A DNA stretch of 17,618 nt from Acanthaster planci. Taxonomy: Eukaryota > Echinodermata > Asteroidea > Valvatida > Acanthasteridae. Position 1 is the first letter of the stretch; every line of letters starts with the position of its first letter. A program made the translations under genes and the position numbers. Shown one piece after another: positions 1-8,574 of the stretch. Location: contig NW_019091558.1 of the NCBI RefSeq assembly GCF_001949145.1, positions 420,359 through 437,976 of the forward strand, written 5' to 3'. Below the pieces are notes generated by a model that ran no database searches, had not been told where the DNA came from, and worked only from the letters and a program-made list of their open reading frames with translations.

Positions 1-182
1 TGCAGCCAGGATCCCATCTTTCACACCTCACCGCACATGCCCAGCATATAAAGCCACACTCAAGTTGGAGTCAATCAGTCTCCTGACGACGGACAGAGTA
101 TACTGTTCCGAAATGTTGAGTAAAAACCGGTTCTTCTCAGAACCACACATACTCATAAAAGAGAATATTGTACATGGTGTAA
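1..182 (+). mobile_element. Terminal segment of a mobile element, possibly Penelope-like (repeat D, copy 1)
   Basis: This segment holds a TATAAA box (about 47-52), a CTGACGA block (83-89), an imperfect stem of GGACAG (91-96) with CTGTTCC (103-109), GAAA (110-113), and then a perfect hairpin, GGTTCT (129-134) and AGAACC (139-144) around a 4-base loop. A worn copy of the 3' half recurs at 9903-9945, with matching blocks cagaaccac, aaaagag and catggtgt, so it is a dispersed repeat. A TATA box followed by a CTGANGA...GAAA core is reminiscent of Penelope-like element terminal repeats, some of which are known to carry hammerhead ribozymes. No reverse transcriptase or GIY-YIG domain is visible, and the element would have to extend left of the window. 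The class assignment is inference. Confidence 0.35.
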
Positions 183-594
183 CCGCAAAAAAAATCCTTA
201 ACTAATTACTTACACATGTACTGTGTATAGTTGAGTATATGTTCATTCTAAGTTAGTCATTCAAATGAGGTAACTTGTTCAAACAAATTAAGTTTAAACA
301 ACTTCATGTTTTATATGCTGGCAGCAATATGCTTCTGAGGGAAAAACGTCTCCTTTTTTCATCAAAAACAAAAACAAAATTTGTCAGAATAGATCTTGTA
401 GAAACGAATTTGAAAAACAGATCTTGTGAAAACAAACTTTAGAAAAATATGTCCCATACCTAGAAATGTTTGTTGATAAACACAAGCTGTTTTGGCTGTT
501 ATTTAAGTAACTCTGGGGCTTATGATGACCATCACATCAGTGAATTTGATCTATATACTTATAACACCAAGAAGTGACTGAATCAGCTAGTTCT
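183..594. other. AT-rich stretch without a recognised gene
   Basis: I see no open frame or conserved protein. The block around 462-505 (agaaatgtttgttgataaacacaagctgtttt) resembles about 8437-8480 (agaaattgtttgag, then cacaagctgtttcgg). It is therefore probably an edge of the same dispersed repeat landscape that resumes after the LINE. Confidence 0.4.
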
Positions 595-660
595 TTTGTT
601 CTGTAGATAAGGTCTTCAAATGCACCTTTACCGTGGCATCACATGACAGGGAATTATGCA
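595..660 (+). repeat. Fragment of repeat A, left of the LINE insertion
   Basis: The words aatgcaccttta, catcacatgaca and ggtcttcaaa match the second half of repeat A units further on, such as aggatgcacctttaatatc and cacatgagttgtcat near 6265-6298. The unit breaks off after about 680. Repeat A text resumes at 3911 with gtttcatctatta, which is roughly the part that should come next. This supports insertion of the LINE within a repeat A unit. Confidence 0.45.
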
Positions 661-1032
661 GTACTAATATGAAGTATTGATTGATTGTCAAGGATGTTGC
701 GCCAGTAGGTTGCACTCATTTCTGCTTCGCATTTCTTTTCATTTTCTAACATCTATTCGCCTGCCAGTTTTCCAGAAAGTTTGCTTGGGTCTGCTTTATT
801 GACATAGGCTCTACTAGACCAGCCTGAAGGATTTTTGATCAAGAATTTTGGTGACAATTAATACTTTGCTTTTGATGAATTCTCAAACCCCTTGACCATC
901 AGCAGCCATATTCCCCATTGAGGCCTGCACATACTTATGTCCATTGCCTTTTTAGGGATGGCCAGTTCCAGTGTGTGCACCTCAATGGTGCTACTGCTCT
1001 TCACATTGTTAATACTGATGACTCCACTGATC

Positions 1033-1951
1033 TACAATAGCCATGATCTCAAGACCATTTGTAACCACAAAGCTAGAATACCACTAGGCGTCTACAATAA
1101 ACTGAAAGAACTAGGTATCTGTGCTGGGAAATCCACACGACGGGGACACAGATCATGGGCTGAACAACATAAAAGGCTAATTCCTCTCTTAGTACCATCA
1201 TGTACTAGCCAAGAAAGTAAACAGCACTCGGGACAATATGGTTCCAATCCTACCAACCTTGTGCATATTTCATCTAACACAACGCTTTCACCTGACTGTA
1301 ATTTTGCTCTTTGGAATGCCCAGTCAGTGAAACGTAAGACTGCTATGATTTATGTTATGATAACACAACAGCATTAATATCTGTGCTATTACAGAAACCT
1401 GGTTGAGTGGTGATCATCGTGATCACCATACTCTAGATGATCTCAAGAACACCCTACCTGTCTTTCAATTTTATAACATCCTCACATGAAAAGGGCTGGA
1501 GGAGGGGTTCTTGTATGCCTAAAAAATGGGTTCCATTTGTCGGCATGAAGTAACAGTATATGATGTCTTTGAACACATCGACTTGTCCAGTAACTCACCT
1601 TCTAATTAACCTCTCTGGCTTATAGTTGTATACAGACCCCAGAGATTGCTCAACCAAAAGCCAACAGCTACACTTTTTATGCAAGAATTTTCTGGAACAT
1701 ATTGTTTATGATGCCAATCATATAACGATAGCAAGAGATTTCAACTTTCACATGACAATCAATCTGATAGAGAAGCGTCTACATTTTGTGACCTCCTTGA
1801 ATCTAAAGGTCTGAAACAGCATGTGTCTGGTCCAACACATCGTGACGGTCACACATTGGATCTTCTTTTAACGAGGTCTTTCGACAGCTTTATCTCCCAG
1901 ATGGCATTGAGTGATTATATGCCATCTGATCACACTTGTGTCATCTGTAAG
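1033..1951 (+). pseudogene. LINE ORF2 N-terminus and APE-type endonuclease, broken
   Basis: This is the part of LINE ORF2 that nicks target DNA before reverse transcription. The region starts with a YNSHDLKT...GICAGKSTRRGHRS motif (1033-1152), typical of the start of CR1/L2-type ORF2. The endonuclease begins with FALWNAQSVKRKT (1303-1341). After a frame change comes ITETWLS (1388-1408), which holds the catalytic Glu (1394-1396). A YRP-like motif lies near 1629. The GDFN motif reads ARDFNFH at 1734-1754, so its Gly has become Arg. THRDGHTLDLLLTR starts near 1835, and SDH (1925-1933) gives the C-terminal catalytic Asp-His. At least three frames are needed. Stop codons, frame changes and a lost Gly show a dead copy, but the core residues Asn, Glu, Asp-Asn and Asp-His can all still be found. 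Confidence 0.85.
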
Positions 1952-2221
1952 TGAGGCATTGGTTGCCCCGCTGCAGCCAAGGTGGAAGTCCAGACACATA
2001 AACTCTGTGACATTGACTTAGACACATTCCATCAGGACATCTTGAATTCTCCAATGTGCACATCCTCTTTGATTTGCTTAATAAGCACACACCCCTACAA
2101 AAATGTCAAATCAGCGCTCGTCCTCATGCACGAAATTGTCCAAGTTGGAGGTTCATAGATAGGTTTTCAAAGAGCAGTGTCGTCGCCATAACCAATTCTA
2201 AAATCAAAATCTAACTACATA

Positions 2222-3057
2222 TATCATACGAGCCAACTGAGAAACTGTGACTCAAAACATCTGTTTCGAATTATCAATACAATGAGTACACCAACATCAT
2301 CATTGCAAGTTCTCCCCTCCGACTCAACGTCTGGACTGTTACCCGGTAATTTTGCAAACTTTTTCCCTTACAAAATTGAAGTCCTGAGAAATGAACTTGA
2401 CCACTCAGATACAGATTGTGTTAATGTCCATGATCCTGGTCCCAGTGCATCAGTTTGCCAATTTAGCGAGTTGTCTGAGAATATAGTGAGACAACTCATC
2501 ATGAACTCAAAATCCAAATCATACAATCTCGATCCTGTACCTACCTGGTTGCTGAAGCATTGTTTGGATGAGCTCAACCTAACCATAACCACCATTTCTC
2601 AGGGCATTAAAGTTTGCCAACATCATACCACTTATCAAGAAACAGAAAGAAGAAACTTCTACGTGTTTACAATGATCTGCTGCTCTCTGCTGACAAGGGG
2701 TCAAGAGGCTGTTCTTTTGCTTCTTGATTATTCGGCAGCTTTTGATATGATCACCATATCATGCTTCAATGCTTACATCATTGCTTTGGCATCAACAGTT
2801 TTGCCTTGGAATGGTTCACTTTGTATTTTGCAAATCGTCAACAATCTGTACTCATCAATAAGATTTCATCTCCCTCTCATAATTTCAACACCAGAGTGCC
2901 ACAGGGGTCTGTTCTAGGTCCACTATGCTTCACACTGTACACATCCCCACTGGAAGAACTCCTTGCATTATATGGCATTAACTGCATGATCTACGCTGAT
3001 GATATTCAACTGTACATCACCATGACAGAACAACAGCGTCCTGATGCCATTCAGTGA
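2222..3057 (+). pseudogene. LINE reverse transcriptase, frameshifted and internally deleted
   Basis: This is the RNA-dependent DNA polymerase of the LINE. A linker motif, NCDSKHLFRIINTM (2243-2284), leads into the RT. LDPVPTWLLKHCLDEL (2528-2575) is the usual CR1/L2 motif before the fingers. After IIPLIKK, read in another frame near 2620-2640, the text jumps directly to a VYNDLL-like sequence near 2660. The NYRPIS and STETAL blocks expected between them are missing, a loss of about 80 codons. Motif A, LLLDYSAAFD (2714-2746), carries the first catalytic Asp. A frame change follows, then VPQGSVLGP (2896-2922) and motif C IYADDIQLY (2989-3015), with both catalytic Asp residues intact. The frame ends at 3057. 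Both active-site motifs survive while the fingers are gone. Confidence 0.9.
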
Positions 3058-3252
3058 TTGGAGCCATGCCTCACATGAATACATTCTTAGTCCACGGCCA
3101 ATAAGCTCAAATTGAATAGCGACAAAATTGAAGTCATCCACATTACCTCTCAGTTTAAGTAACATAATCCAATTGAAAGTATCTGCATCTCTGATTTCTG
3201 CACCACACCTGTTACAAGCGCTCTTGACCTTGGAACCATTGTAATGTAAAAT

Positions 3253-3815
3253 CTTCGAATGCAAAATCAGGTCAATAACATATCTCCCTCTTCTTATTTA
3301 GCTCTTCACAAGATAGGACAAATTCAAAAATTCCTTGACCAACAAACAACGGAAAAGCTTGTCCATGCTTTTATCTCTTGCCGCCTGGATTTCTGCAATA
3401 GTCTATTACACCGTATTCCTGATTCTCAAACTTCGAAACTTCAGCGCATTCAGAACTCTGCCGCCAGTCTTGCTACACGTTCATCATCTAGGCAACATAT
3501 GACTGTTATTCTTCGCACTCTTGACTACCTGTCAGTGAATCGCTTTCAAAATTCTACTCCTCACTCACAAATGCATCCATGGCTCAGTACCAGCATACCT
3601 CCATGAGCTTATTCAAGTATACCAGTCGTGACCCACCCTCTGTTCTAGCTCAACATTGCTGCTGGATACATCGATCACTCGCACTAAGACTTATGGACAT
3701 TGTTCCTTCATGCATGCATCACCATCACTTTGGAACTCTCTACCTCACAATATCCAAATTATCAATAGTGACAATGAATTTAAAGCAGTTCTCAAAACTT
3801 ACCTGTTCCATTAAT
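3253..3815 (+). pseudogene. LINE ORF2 C-terminal region (thumb and 3' domain), broken
   Basis: ALHKIGQIQKFLDQQTTEKL (about 3301-3360) and VHAFISCRLDFCNSLL (3361-3408), then SKLQRIQNSAASLATRSS (3436-3489), are the standard post-RT blocks of CR1/L2-type LINEs. The frame is lost near 3550. Other frames then carry AQHCCWIHRSLALR and SLWNSLP-like text. The closing FKAVLKTYLFH (about 3779-3811) matches the usual C-terminal end of this group. A short 3' UTR with an AATAAA-like signal (aaataaaaact, about 3869) and the (TTA)n tail follow. The segment between YADD and this block (3058-3252) is scrambled but still carries NKLKLNSDK-like text near 3100. Confidence 0.85.
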
Positions 3816-3882
3816 TGTTCTTAATTGTTGTTTCCTGTAAAGAACACCGGGACCTTGGTGTGATGCACTAAATAAAAACTGT

Positions 3883-3938
3883 GTTATTATTATTATTATT
3901 ATTACTTCTAGTTTCATCTATTACTTCTAGTTTCATCT
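3883..3938 (+). repeat. (TTA)n LINE tail followed by a 19-bp tandem duplication
   Basis: About seven TTA units (3883-3904) end the LINE. Immediately after, the 19-mer attacttctagtttcatct occurs twice back to back (3901-3919 and 3920-3938). Its gtttcatct end is the start of a repeat A segment (compare ttttcatctatcacac near 6031), so the duplication straddles the LINE/repeat A junction. It may have arisen during integration or by later slippage. Confidence 0.8.
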
Positions 3939-4416
3939 ATTACACGTACATGTACCTGTAAAGTTTCAACCCAATCAGAATTTTACTTTGAAAGATATAG
4001 TTTAAATAGTGCGCCTTTGATGTAATGGAACTTGACAAGGGATAATGCCATTATGACGTATCTTTAACTTTCATCAATAACGCTCCCCTTTTATGTAGAA
4101 ACCAAGTCAGAACCGAATTGGACCTTTACTTTTGTAGAGTTGGATCTTTGATGAATGACACCTTTAATATGTGATACAGTGACAAATGATGTAATTATAA
4201 CATAGCTTCAATTTTTATTTTTGACATGTTCCTGTTTTTGTGCATGCCAAGTCCAAACCCAAGCAGACATGGTCTGTAGGTATATCTTTGAAGAGTGAAC
4301 CTTTAATGTAACATCAGATAACAGATAACATTTGATGACATCACTATGACGAATTTCTTTTAGGACCATCGATGGGTGGTTTTCCAAGTGTATGCCAAGT
4401 CTGAAGTCAATGAGAT
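3911..4416 (+). repeat. Repeat A tandem array 1 (about four units, period 142-148 bp)
   Basis: Unit markers recur at about 3958 (gtaaagtttcaaccc), 4101 (accaagtcagaacc), 4245 (tgccaagtccaaacc) and 4393 (tgccaagtctgaag), with spacings of about 143, 144 and 148. Each unit also has agatat or its equivalent, then cctttaatgt, then a tgacatcat or atgacgta block. The units are strongly diverged but stay in register, which indicates an old tandem array. No coding potential is shared between units. Confidence 0.75.
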
Positions 4417-4419
4417 GTG

Positions 4420-5760
4420 ATGAACTACCAAAGTGCTTTGGTTAACGAAAACATGTATAATGATAAATTACTTGACACTTGGAGGGGTCACAACAACATA
4501 TTTCTTCAAGGATCATCAGTGGCTTGTAGTGTAAAGGTGTACAAAATCTATCTGAAGTCAAACAGATTTAATCAACTATCAAAGTGGACTGGTGGAAGAA
4601 AAACATGTACAAATCCTATGGGGAAGAGTCTGAAAAAGTTTAGAGAAACTAGAGCTTATCTGTTTGTTTGCCAACAGAACAAAGGGCTTTCTCGCACTCT
4701 TTTGTACATTTGCGCCTCATGTCATGTTCTGTTAAAAAGTGTACAAAACCTATGGGACAAATTAAATATTAAAAAATCAATTAAAACTTAGACGACTTTA
4801 TAAATTTGGCAATTTTTTTTTCAGGGTCTTTGTTAGCTGTAACTTTGATGACTATCAAACAGTGCAAAGTTACCAGAGTGGTGGCTTGAAACTGTATACA
4901 AAGTCGATGGGCTGAAATAAATGTGGAAAAATCTAGAATAATTCAGATGATGACAGCATCATGACGTCATACATGTGGAATAATTCTTGTATTGGGGTCT
5001 TTGTTGGCTATCACTTTGATAAAGATCAAACATCGCAAAGTTACCAAACTGGTGGCTTGAAAACATGTACAAAGTCAGTGGGCTAAAAACATATATGCAG
5101 AAAAACTGCTCCTAAAAAGTTCATATCATGTGATTTGCATTGAAACTGAATATTTCTCTTTCAATTCTTTTTCAATTTCTCTTTCCTTCTCACAGTAACC
5201 TTGAGCTGAAGTTAAGGACTACTCATTACATGTAATGAGTAATATAAGTAAAAGCGTTTAGTAGAAAAACGTCTACAAAACTTATGGAGAAAAACTGCAG
5301 CTTCTGACAATTTTCTTCTGGAGACCCTCTTTATGTGTTGGACTAAGAGTGTGCACAAATAAGATATCAGTCAGATTGACCAGAGACTCAAATTCTGTGT
5401 ACAAAATCTAGGTGAAAATACTAAATATTAAAAAACAATAACAAAATCACATAATGACATCATCATGATGTCATAAATTTGGACTTCTTTTTGGCTGAAA
5501 CTTTGGTGACAATTGATGATTGTCAATTTACCACAACAGTGCCATGAAAACGTACAAAATCAAAGGGCTGAAATAAATACATTTATAAAAAAGTCAATAA
5601 TAAATCGCTGGATGACGTCATTATGATGCCATTGTTCTAGACAATCTACACAAGGGTCCTTCAATGATGTAAGTTTGATGAAGATCCGGAGTTGTTTAGG
5701 AACAAAAGTCAATGCTAGGAAAAACGTGTACAAACAAAGGGGGTTGGGTCAGGAGAAGAA
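4420..5760 (+). repeat. Repeat B tandem array (period about 171 bp)
   Basis: The marker gggtctttgttggct and its variants start at 4824, 4995, about 5482 (gacttctttttggct) and 5654 (gggtccttcaatg), with spacings of 171, 487 and 172. A second marker, gtgtacaaaatctatggg and variants, recurs near 4535, 4603, 4738, 4896, 5064, 5269, 5396, 5551 and 5725. Units also carry an actttgatgaagatc-like stretch and a gatgacgtcatcatgacgtc-like palindromic stretch. A 124-codon open frame at 4417-4791 lies wholly within the array and crosses unit boundaries, so I do not call it a gene. Confidence 0.7.
5220..5241. repeat. 22-bp perfect palindrome
   Basis: ACTCATTACATGTAATGAGT (5221-5240) equals its own reverse complement, and the flanking T and A extend it to 22 bp. 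It lies in a non-periodic part of the repeat B array, between the units near 5064 and 5269. Its ends resemble AP-1/bZIP half sites (TTACTCA, TGAGTAA). No function can be shown from sequence alone. Confidence 0.9.
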
Positions 5761-5894
5761 AACCAACAAAATAGAGCCAACAAATTCCTTTTTTTGAAAA
5801 ATTGTAAAAAAGCCCCCAGCGCAAAAAACAAGAGCTTTAATGTCTGCAACAGAACATAAGGCTTTTTTCCATTTCTGAGCTTTTCAATGAAACT

Positions 5895-6325
5895 GTCATT
5901 GTCATGATTGCATATCTTCAATGTTTCAAGCCGCTGGATCATGTGCTTTTGGAGATATAGGGCTTTCAAGAATGCATCTTTTATGTCACGTGACCTGTCA
6001 ACTAATGACTTGATCATCCAATGAGGTCAATTTTCATCTATCACACATCCCCTTCCAGATACCTGCAAAATTTCAACCCGCTGGGACATGTACTTCAAGA
6101 GAGATATGGAGCTTTAAATGATGCATAATTAATGTCACAAGATTAGTCATTTGATGACATCATCAACCCATGAGGTTAATTTTTGTCTATCACACATCCC
6201 CTCCTAGATATCTGCAGCATTTCAATTCGCTGGAAAATTTACTTTACGAGATATACGGCTGTAAAGGATGCACCTTTAATATCACATGAGTTGTCATCTG
6301 ATGATGTCATTATCCCATTTTCACA
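5895..6325 (+). repeat. Repeat A tandem array 2 (three units, period 147-149 bp)
   Basis: Units start at 5924 (tttcaagccgctgg), 6071 (tttcaacccgctgg) and 6220 (tttcaattcgctgg). They share gagatat, gctttaaatgatgca, atgtcacatgac, gatgacatcat, a ttttcatctatcacac block and catcccctt before the next unit. They are closer to each other than those of array 1. They give the clearest picture of the unit: a transcript-like text of about 148 bp with no conserved open frame. Confidence 0.8.
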
Positions 6326-6336
6326 AGTGTTACTGG

Positions 6337-6700
6337 GTAAAGATCATCATCCACGTCAATCTTTAGGTGATTCAGACAAACTTCACCACAGACATCTATT
6401 CAAAATTCATTTTTTAGAATTCATAACCTGTTGCTACAGGGCGCTCAACAATGTGACATCATCAGTAGAGGATTTGAAGAATACTATACCCCCCACGACT
6501 AACGTTGTTGAAAACAAACTGACACCTATTACCACTTTTACATAATAGGCCCACTTCCGGATTCAATCGCAAGGGTGGGTCACGTGATTTGACCTACACA
6601 AGACATATTGAAGACCAGGCTTTACTCTGCCACTAGTGACAAAGAGAATGTTGTGGGAGGCCATGGTTGATTTTATATGGTTTTAGAAATTTACAATAAT
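6337..6700 (+). repeat. Repeat C, copy 1
   Basis: This matches 6893-7240 in order: aagatcat, cattttttaga, ctgttgctacagggcgct, gtgacatcat, aataggcccacttcc, gtcacgtgattt, tttactctgcca and gttgattttatatgg. Offsets between the copies are about 556 at the left and 537 at the right, so the duplication unit is about 540-555 bp. A 120-codon open frame at 6183-6545 runs from repeat A into repeat C and is not conserved in copy 2. Confidence 0.7.
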
Positions 6701-6892
6701 ATTTAAATATTCATAATTTAATAATAAAGCATGTGATGACGTCATCATGACGTATTAATAAATGGTATTATCTTTGCATCAAGGTTTGTTGTAACTTTTG
6801 GTCTGTTGATGTCAGTGGGCTTGATTTTTTAATAATTTTTTTTTTAGATTTTTATTGTAACTTCTGGTCCAAATTTTCACACATACATGTTA

Positions 6893-7240
6893 GGCATGAA
6901 GGTCATTTGTATCTATCCATTTTAAGTGATTAGAAACAACTTTGGCATCAGTATCAACTCAAAATACATTTTTAGGTTTTTCAATCTGTCATTAGAGGGC
7001 ACTTGACTATTTCATGACGTCGGTCCAATTTTGACAAATATTATATGACTAGAGACTAACACCTTTGAAGGCAAGTTTAAATAATAAGGCACTTCCAGTT
7101 TTGACCAGAAGCAAGAGTCACATGATTTTACCCATATAAGAAAAAATGTGGACAATCATTTACTCTACCAACTGCTGCAGGCAGCAAGTCATGAGAAGTT
7201 GGGTTGATTTTATATGGATTTTTTTTAAAATTCAAATCAT
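6893..7240 (+). repeat. Repeat C, copy 2
   Basis: This is the second copy of the repeat at 6337-6700. Corresponding blocks are gaaggtcat (6897), catttttaggt, ctgtcattagagggcact (6985), catgacgtc, aataaggcacttcc (7083), gtcacatgattt, tttactctacca and gttgattttatatgg (7203-7217). The segment between copies (6701-6892) carries a gatgacgtcatcatgacgta stretch at 6735-6754 and repeat-B-like ttgttgtaactttt text. Confidence 0.7.
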
Positions 7241-7319
7241 CAAACTTTGATTGCTTGTAATAAGAAACCTGATAAGGACACAGATCTCTATAGGGAAGGT
7301 TATGTAACTTAACCACTGC

Positions 7320-7678
7320 CGGGTGTAATTTGAAGTTAAATGACGTTTTTTTTCAAGATTCTCTGTGTTCAAAATTCTTTAAAAAAATCATCTATTGAGC
7401 TTGATTTACTGGACGTTTACATCCACACGAATGACTGTCTGGTGGCTACTCTAATCTGACAGACAAATCTATTGACGCCTGAGTATTTTAGCCATGCCTT
7501 CCACCTTGTAAAAAGTGCCCAGATTGTGCGGTGTTATATAATTTTCTTTTGTTCCCGAAACTGGCACAGTGCGCTACTGGCATGTTTTCAATAGGGGCCA
7601 GATTAGCATGCAGTGGTGTTGTATCGCTCGTCACTGGTGCGCTGGAGTGCTTTTGTCCCCGGTGGTAAACCACTCGTA
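7320..7678. other. Less AT-rich stretch without a recognised gene
   Basis: From about 7480 to 8090 the sequence is visibly less AT-rich than its surroundings. An 84-codon minus-strand frame (7488-7742) is open, but it does not match any family I know. In the part that overlaps repeat E, the matching minus frame of the other copy (13214 onward) contains a stop. I see no promoter or splice signals that make a gene likely. Confidence 0.35.
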
Positions 7679-7857
7679 CTGAATGCCACAAACAGTGGTA
7701 TAATCTTTCAAAACAACAACGGATTTCCTCCACTATTGACACCTGAAAAATGTTAGCAATTCCCAGAACCCTGTGTTTTGTCCCGAGTACGCTCTTTTGT
7801 TACAAGGTCCACCTCTTTCCCAGTCTGATTTCGGGCTCCCCGACTGTGCGTATAAAG
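7679..7857 (+). repeat. Dispersed repeat E, copy 1
   Basis: Starting exactly at ctgaatgccacaaa, this matches the reverse complement of 13095-13271. By eye, 54 of the first 63 bases agree. Later blocks also agree, such as tttgtcccgagtacg versus tttgttccgagtacg, and gtataaa at the end. In one frame both copies read LNATNSGI, then FQN, GFP, LT, EK, and after one extra base here ML.IP and FVPST. The shared frame suggests, but does not prove, coding ancestry. The origin is unknown; a transposon fragment is likely. Confidence 0.65.
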
Positions 7858-8129
7858 AACCATATGAAGCAAGATATGAGATGGCTAGGACCCCCCTGCT
7901 TTGAGTTGGTCATTGTTTCGCTGGAATCTGAGGAATTCTTTTCAGATATCTGTGGGGATGTGTCAGGTAATAATAGCCTATAGTATGTATAGCGATTGGA
8001 CATGTAACGGGGTACCTCTCGGTCTCATTTCTTGCTGGATATATAAAGAACATGTACCCGAAACTGGGCTACCCGGCAGCATGTAAGTTTGATTGTAATA
8101 TGACTTAGTTTTCTCTTCCAAATTGAGGG

Positions 8130-8225
8130 TGGAATTAAACATGTACAAAGTAAACAAGAGTTGGGAAACAAAAGAAGAAGAACCCTGAATTGTTTTTCAA
8201 CAAAATTGTAAAAACTGAACAAATG
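8130..8225 (+). repeat. Repeat B fragment, second series
   Basis: acatgtacaaagtaaacaag, then gttggg, agaagaa and aaattgtaaaaac follow the same order as gtgtacaaacaaagg, gttggg, agaagaaaa and aaattgtaaaaa at 5724-5808. It is followed about 350 bp later by repeat A, as in the first series. The 5.7-6.3 kb and 8.1-8.9 kb segments are therefore probably copies of one larger composite unit. Confidence 0.6.
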
Positions 8226-8574
8226 CAAAGGCTATTCTGCTTGGGCTTATATGGACAAGCCCTCCAGCCCCCCCCCAAAAAAAAACCACCTTAAAACAAG
8301 GCATTTTTGCTTCAGCCAAAAAGACAAAAGGAAAAAAAAAGCAAAAAAAATATGCTGTTTCTGTTTCCAAAAACTGCTACAAAATAAGGAAACAACTGTC
8401 AGAAAAGCAAAAACTGTTATGGCATTCAGCTGACTAGAAATTGTTTGAGGACAACCACAAACACAAGCTGTTTCGGTTGTTCACCGTCACTATGCAACTT
8501 GTGTTGACTGTAATTGCACTGAATTATACAAACGAACTTGTAACACAAAGTTACACCACTGAATAAGTCCTTAC
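8226..8574. other. Low-complexity A-rich stretch
   Basis: This contains a run of nine C followed by nine A (8268-8285), then many AAAA runs up to about 8420. A 60-codon frame at 8251-8433 is almost entirely Lys, Pro, Phe and Cys codons generated by these runs and is not a gene. Around 8437-8480 it resembles 462-505. Confidence 0.6.

Larger units (their letters stand above)
690..3904 (+). mobile_element. Degenerate CR1/L2-type non-LTR retrotransposon (LINE)
   Basis: In order, the element shows an N-terminal TRRG-type motif, an apurinic-type endonuclease, a linker, a reverse transcriptase with YADD, a C-terminal LINE region and a (TTA)n tail. The order and motifs fit an ORF2 of the CR1/L2/Jockey group. 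The 3' end is clear at the (TTA)n run (3883-3904). The 5' end is inferred at about 670-930 from where repeat A text stops. The element cannot be active: the coding sequence passes through at least five frame changes, contains stops, and lacks the part of the RT fingers between about 2635 and 2660. A separate ORF1 is not seen. Close relatives are CR1, L2, Rex1 and Crack; I cannot choose between them by eye. Confidence 0.9.

Noticed and set aside
4417-4791. 124-codon plus-strand open frame
   Set aside because: It lies wholly in the repeat B array, crosses unit boundaries, and the frame is not kept in other units. Composition is that of AT-rich noncoding DNA.
5715-6017. 100-codon minus-strand open frame
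   Set aside because: It is antisense to the end of repeat B and start of repeat A, with no likeness to a protein family and not conserved in the second series at 8130-8690.
3958-6325. Repeat A as a protein-coding tandem domain array
   Set aside because: Units differ in length by 1-6 bp that are not multiples of three, and contain stops in all frames, so no shared reading frame exists.
6183-6545. 120-codon plus-strand open frame
   Set aside because: It runs from a repeat A unit into repeat C copy 1 and is broken in the matching copy at 6893-7240.
8251-8433. Lys/Pro-rich 60-codon frame
   Set aside because: It is generated by C9, A9 and other homopolymer runs.
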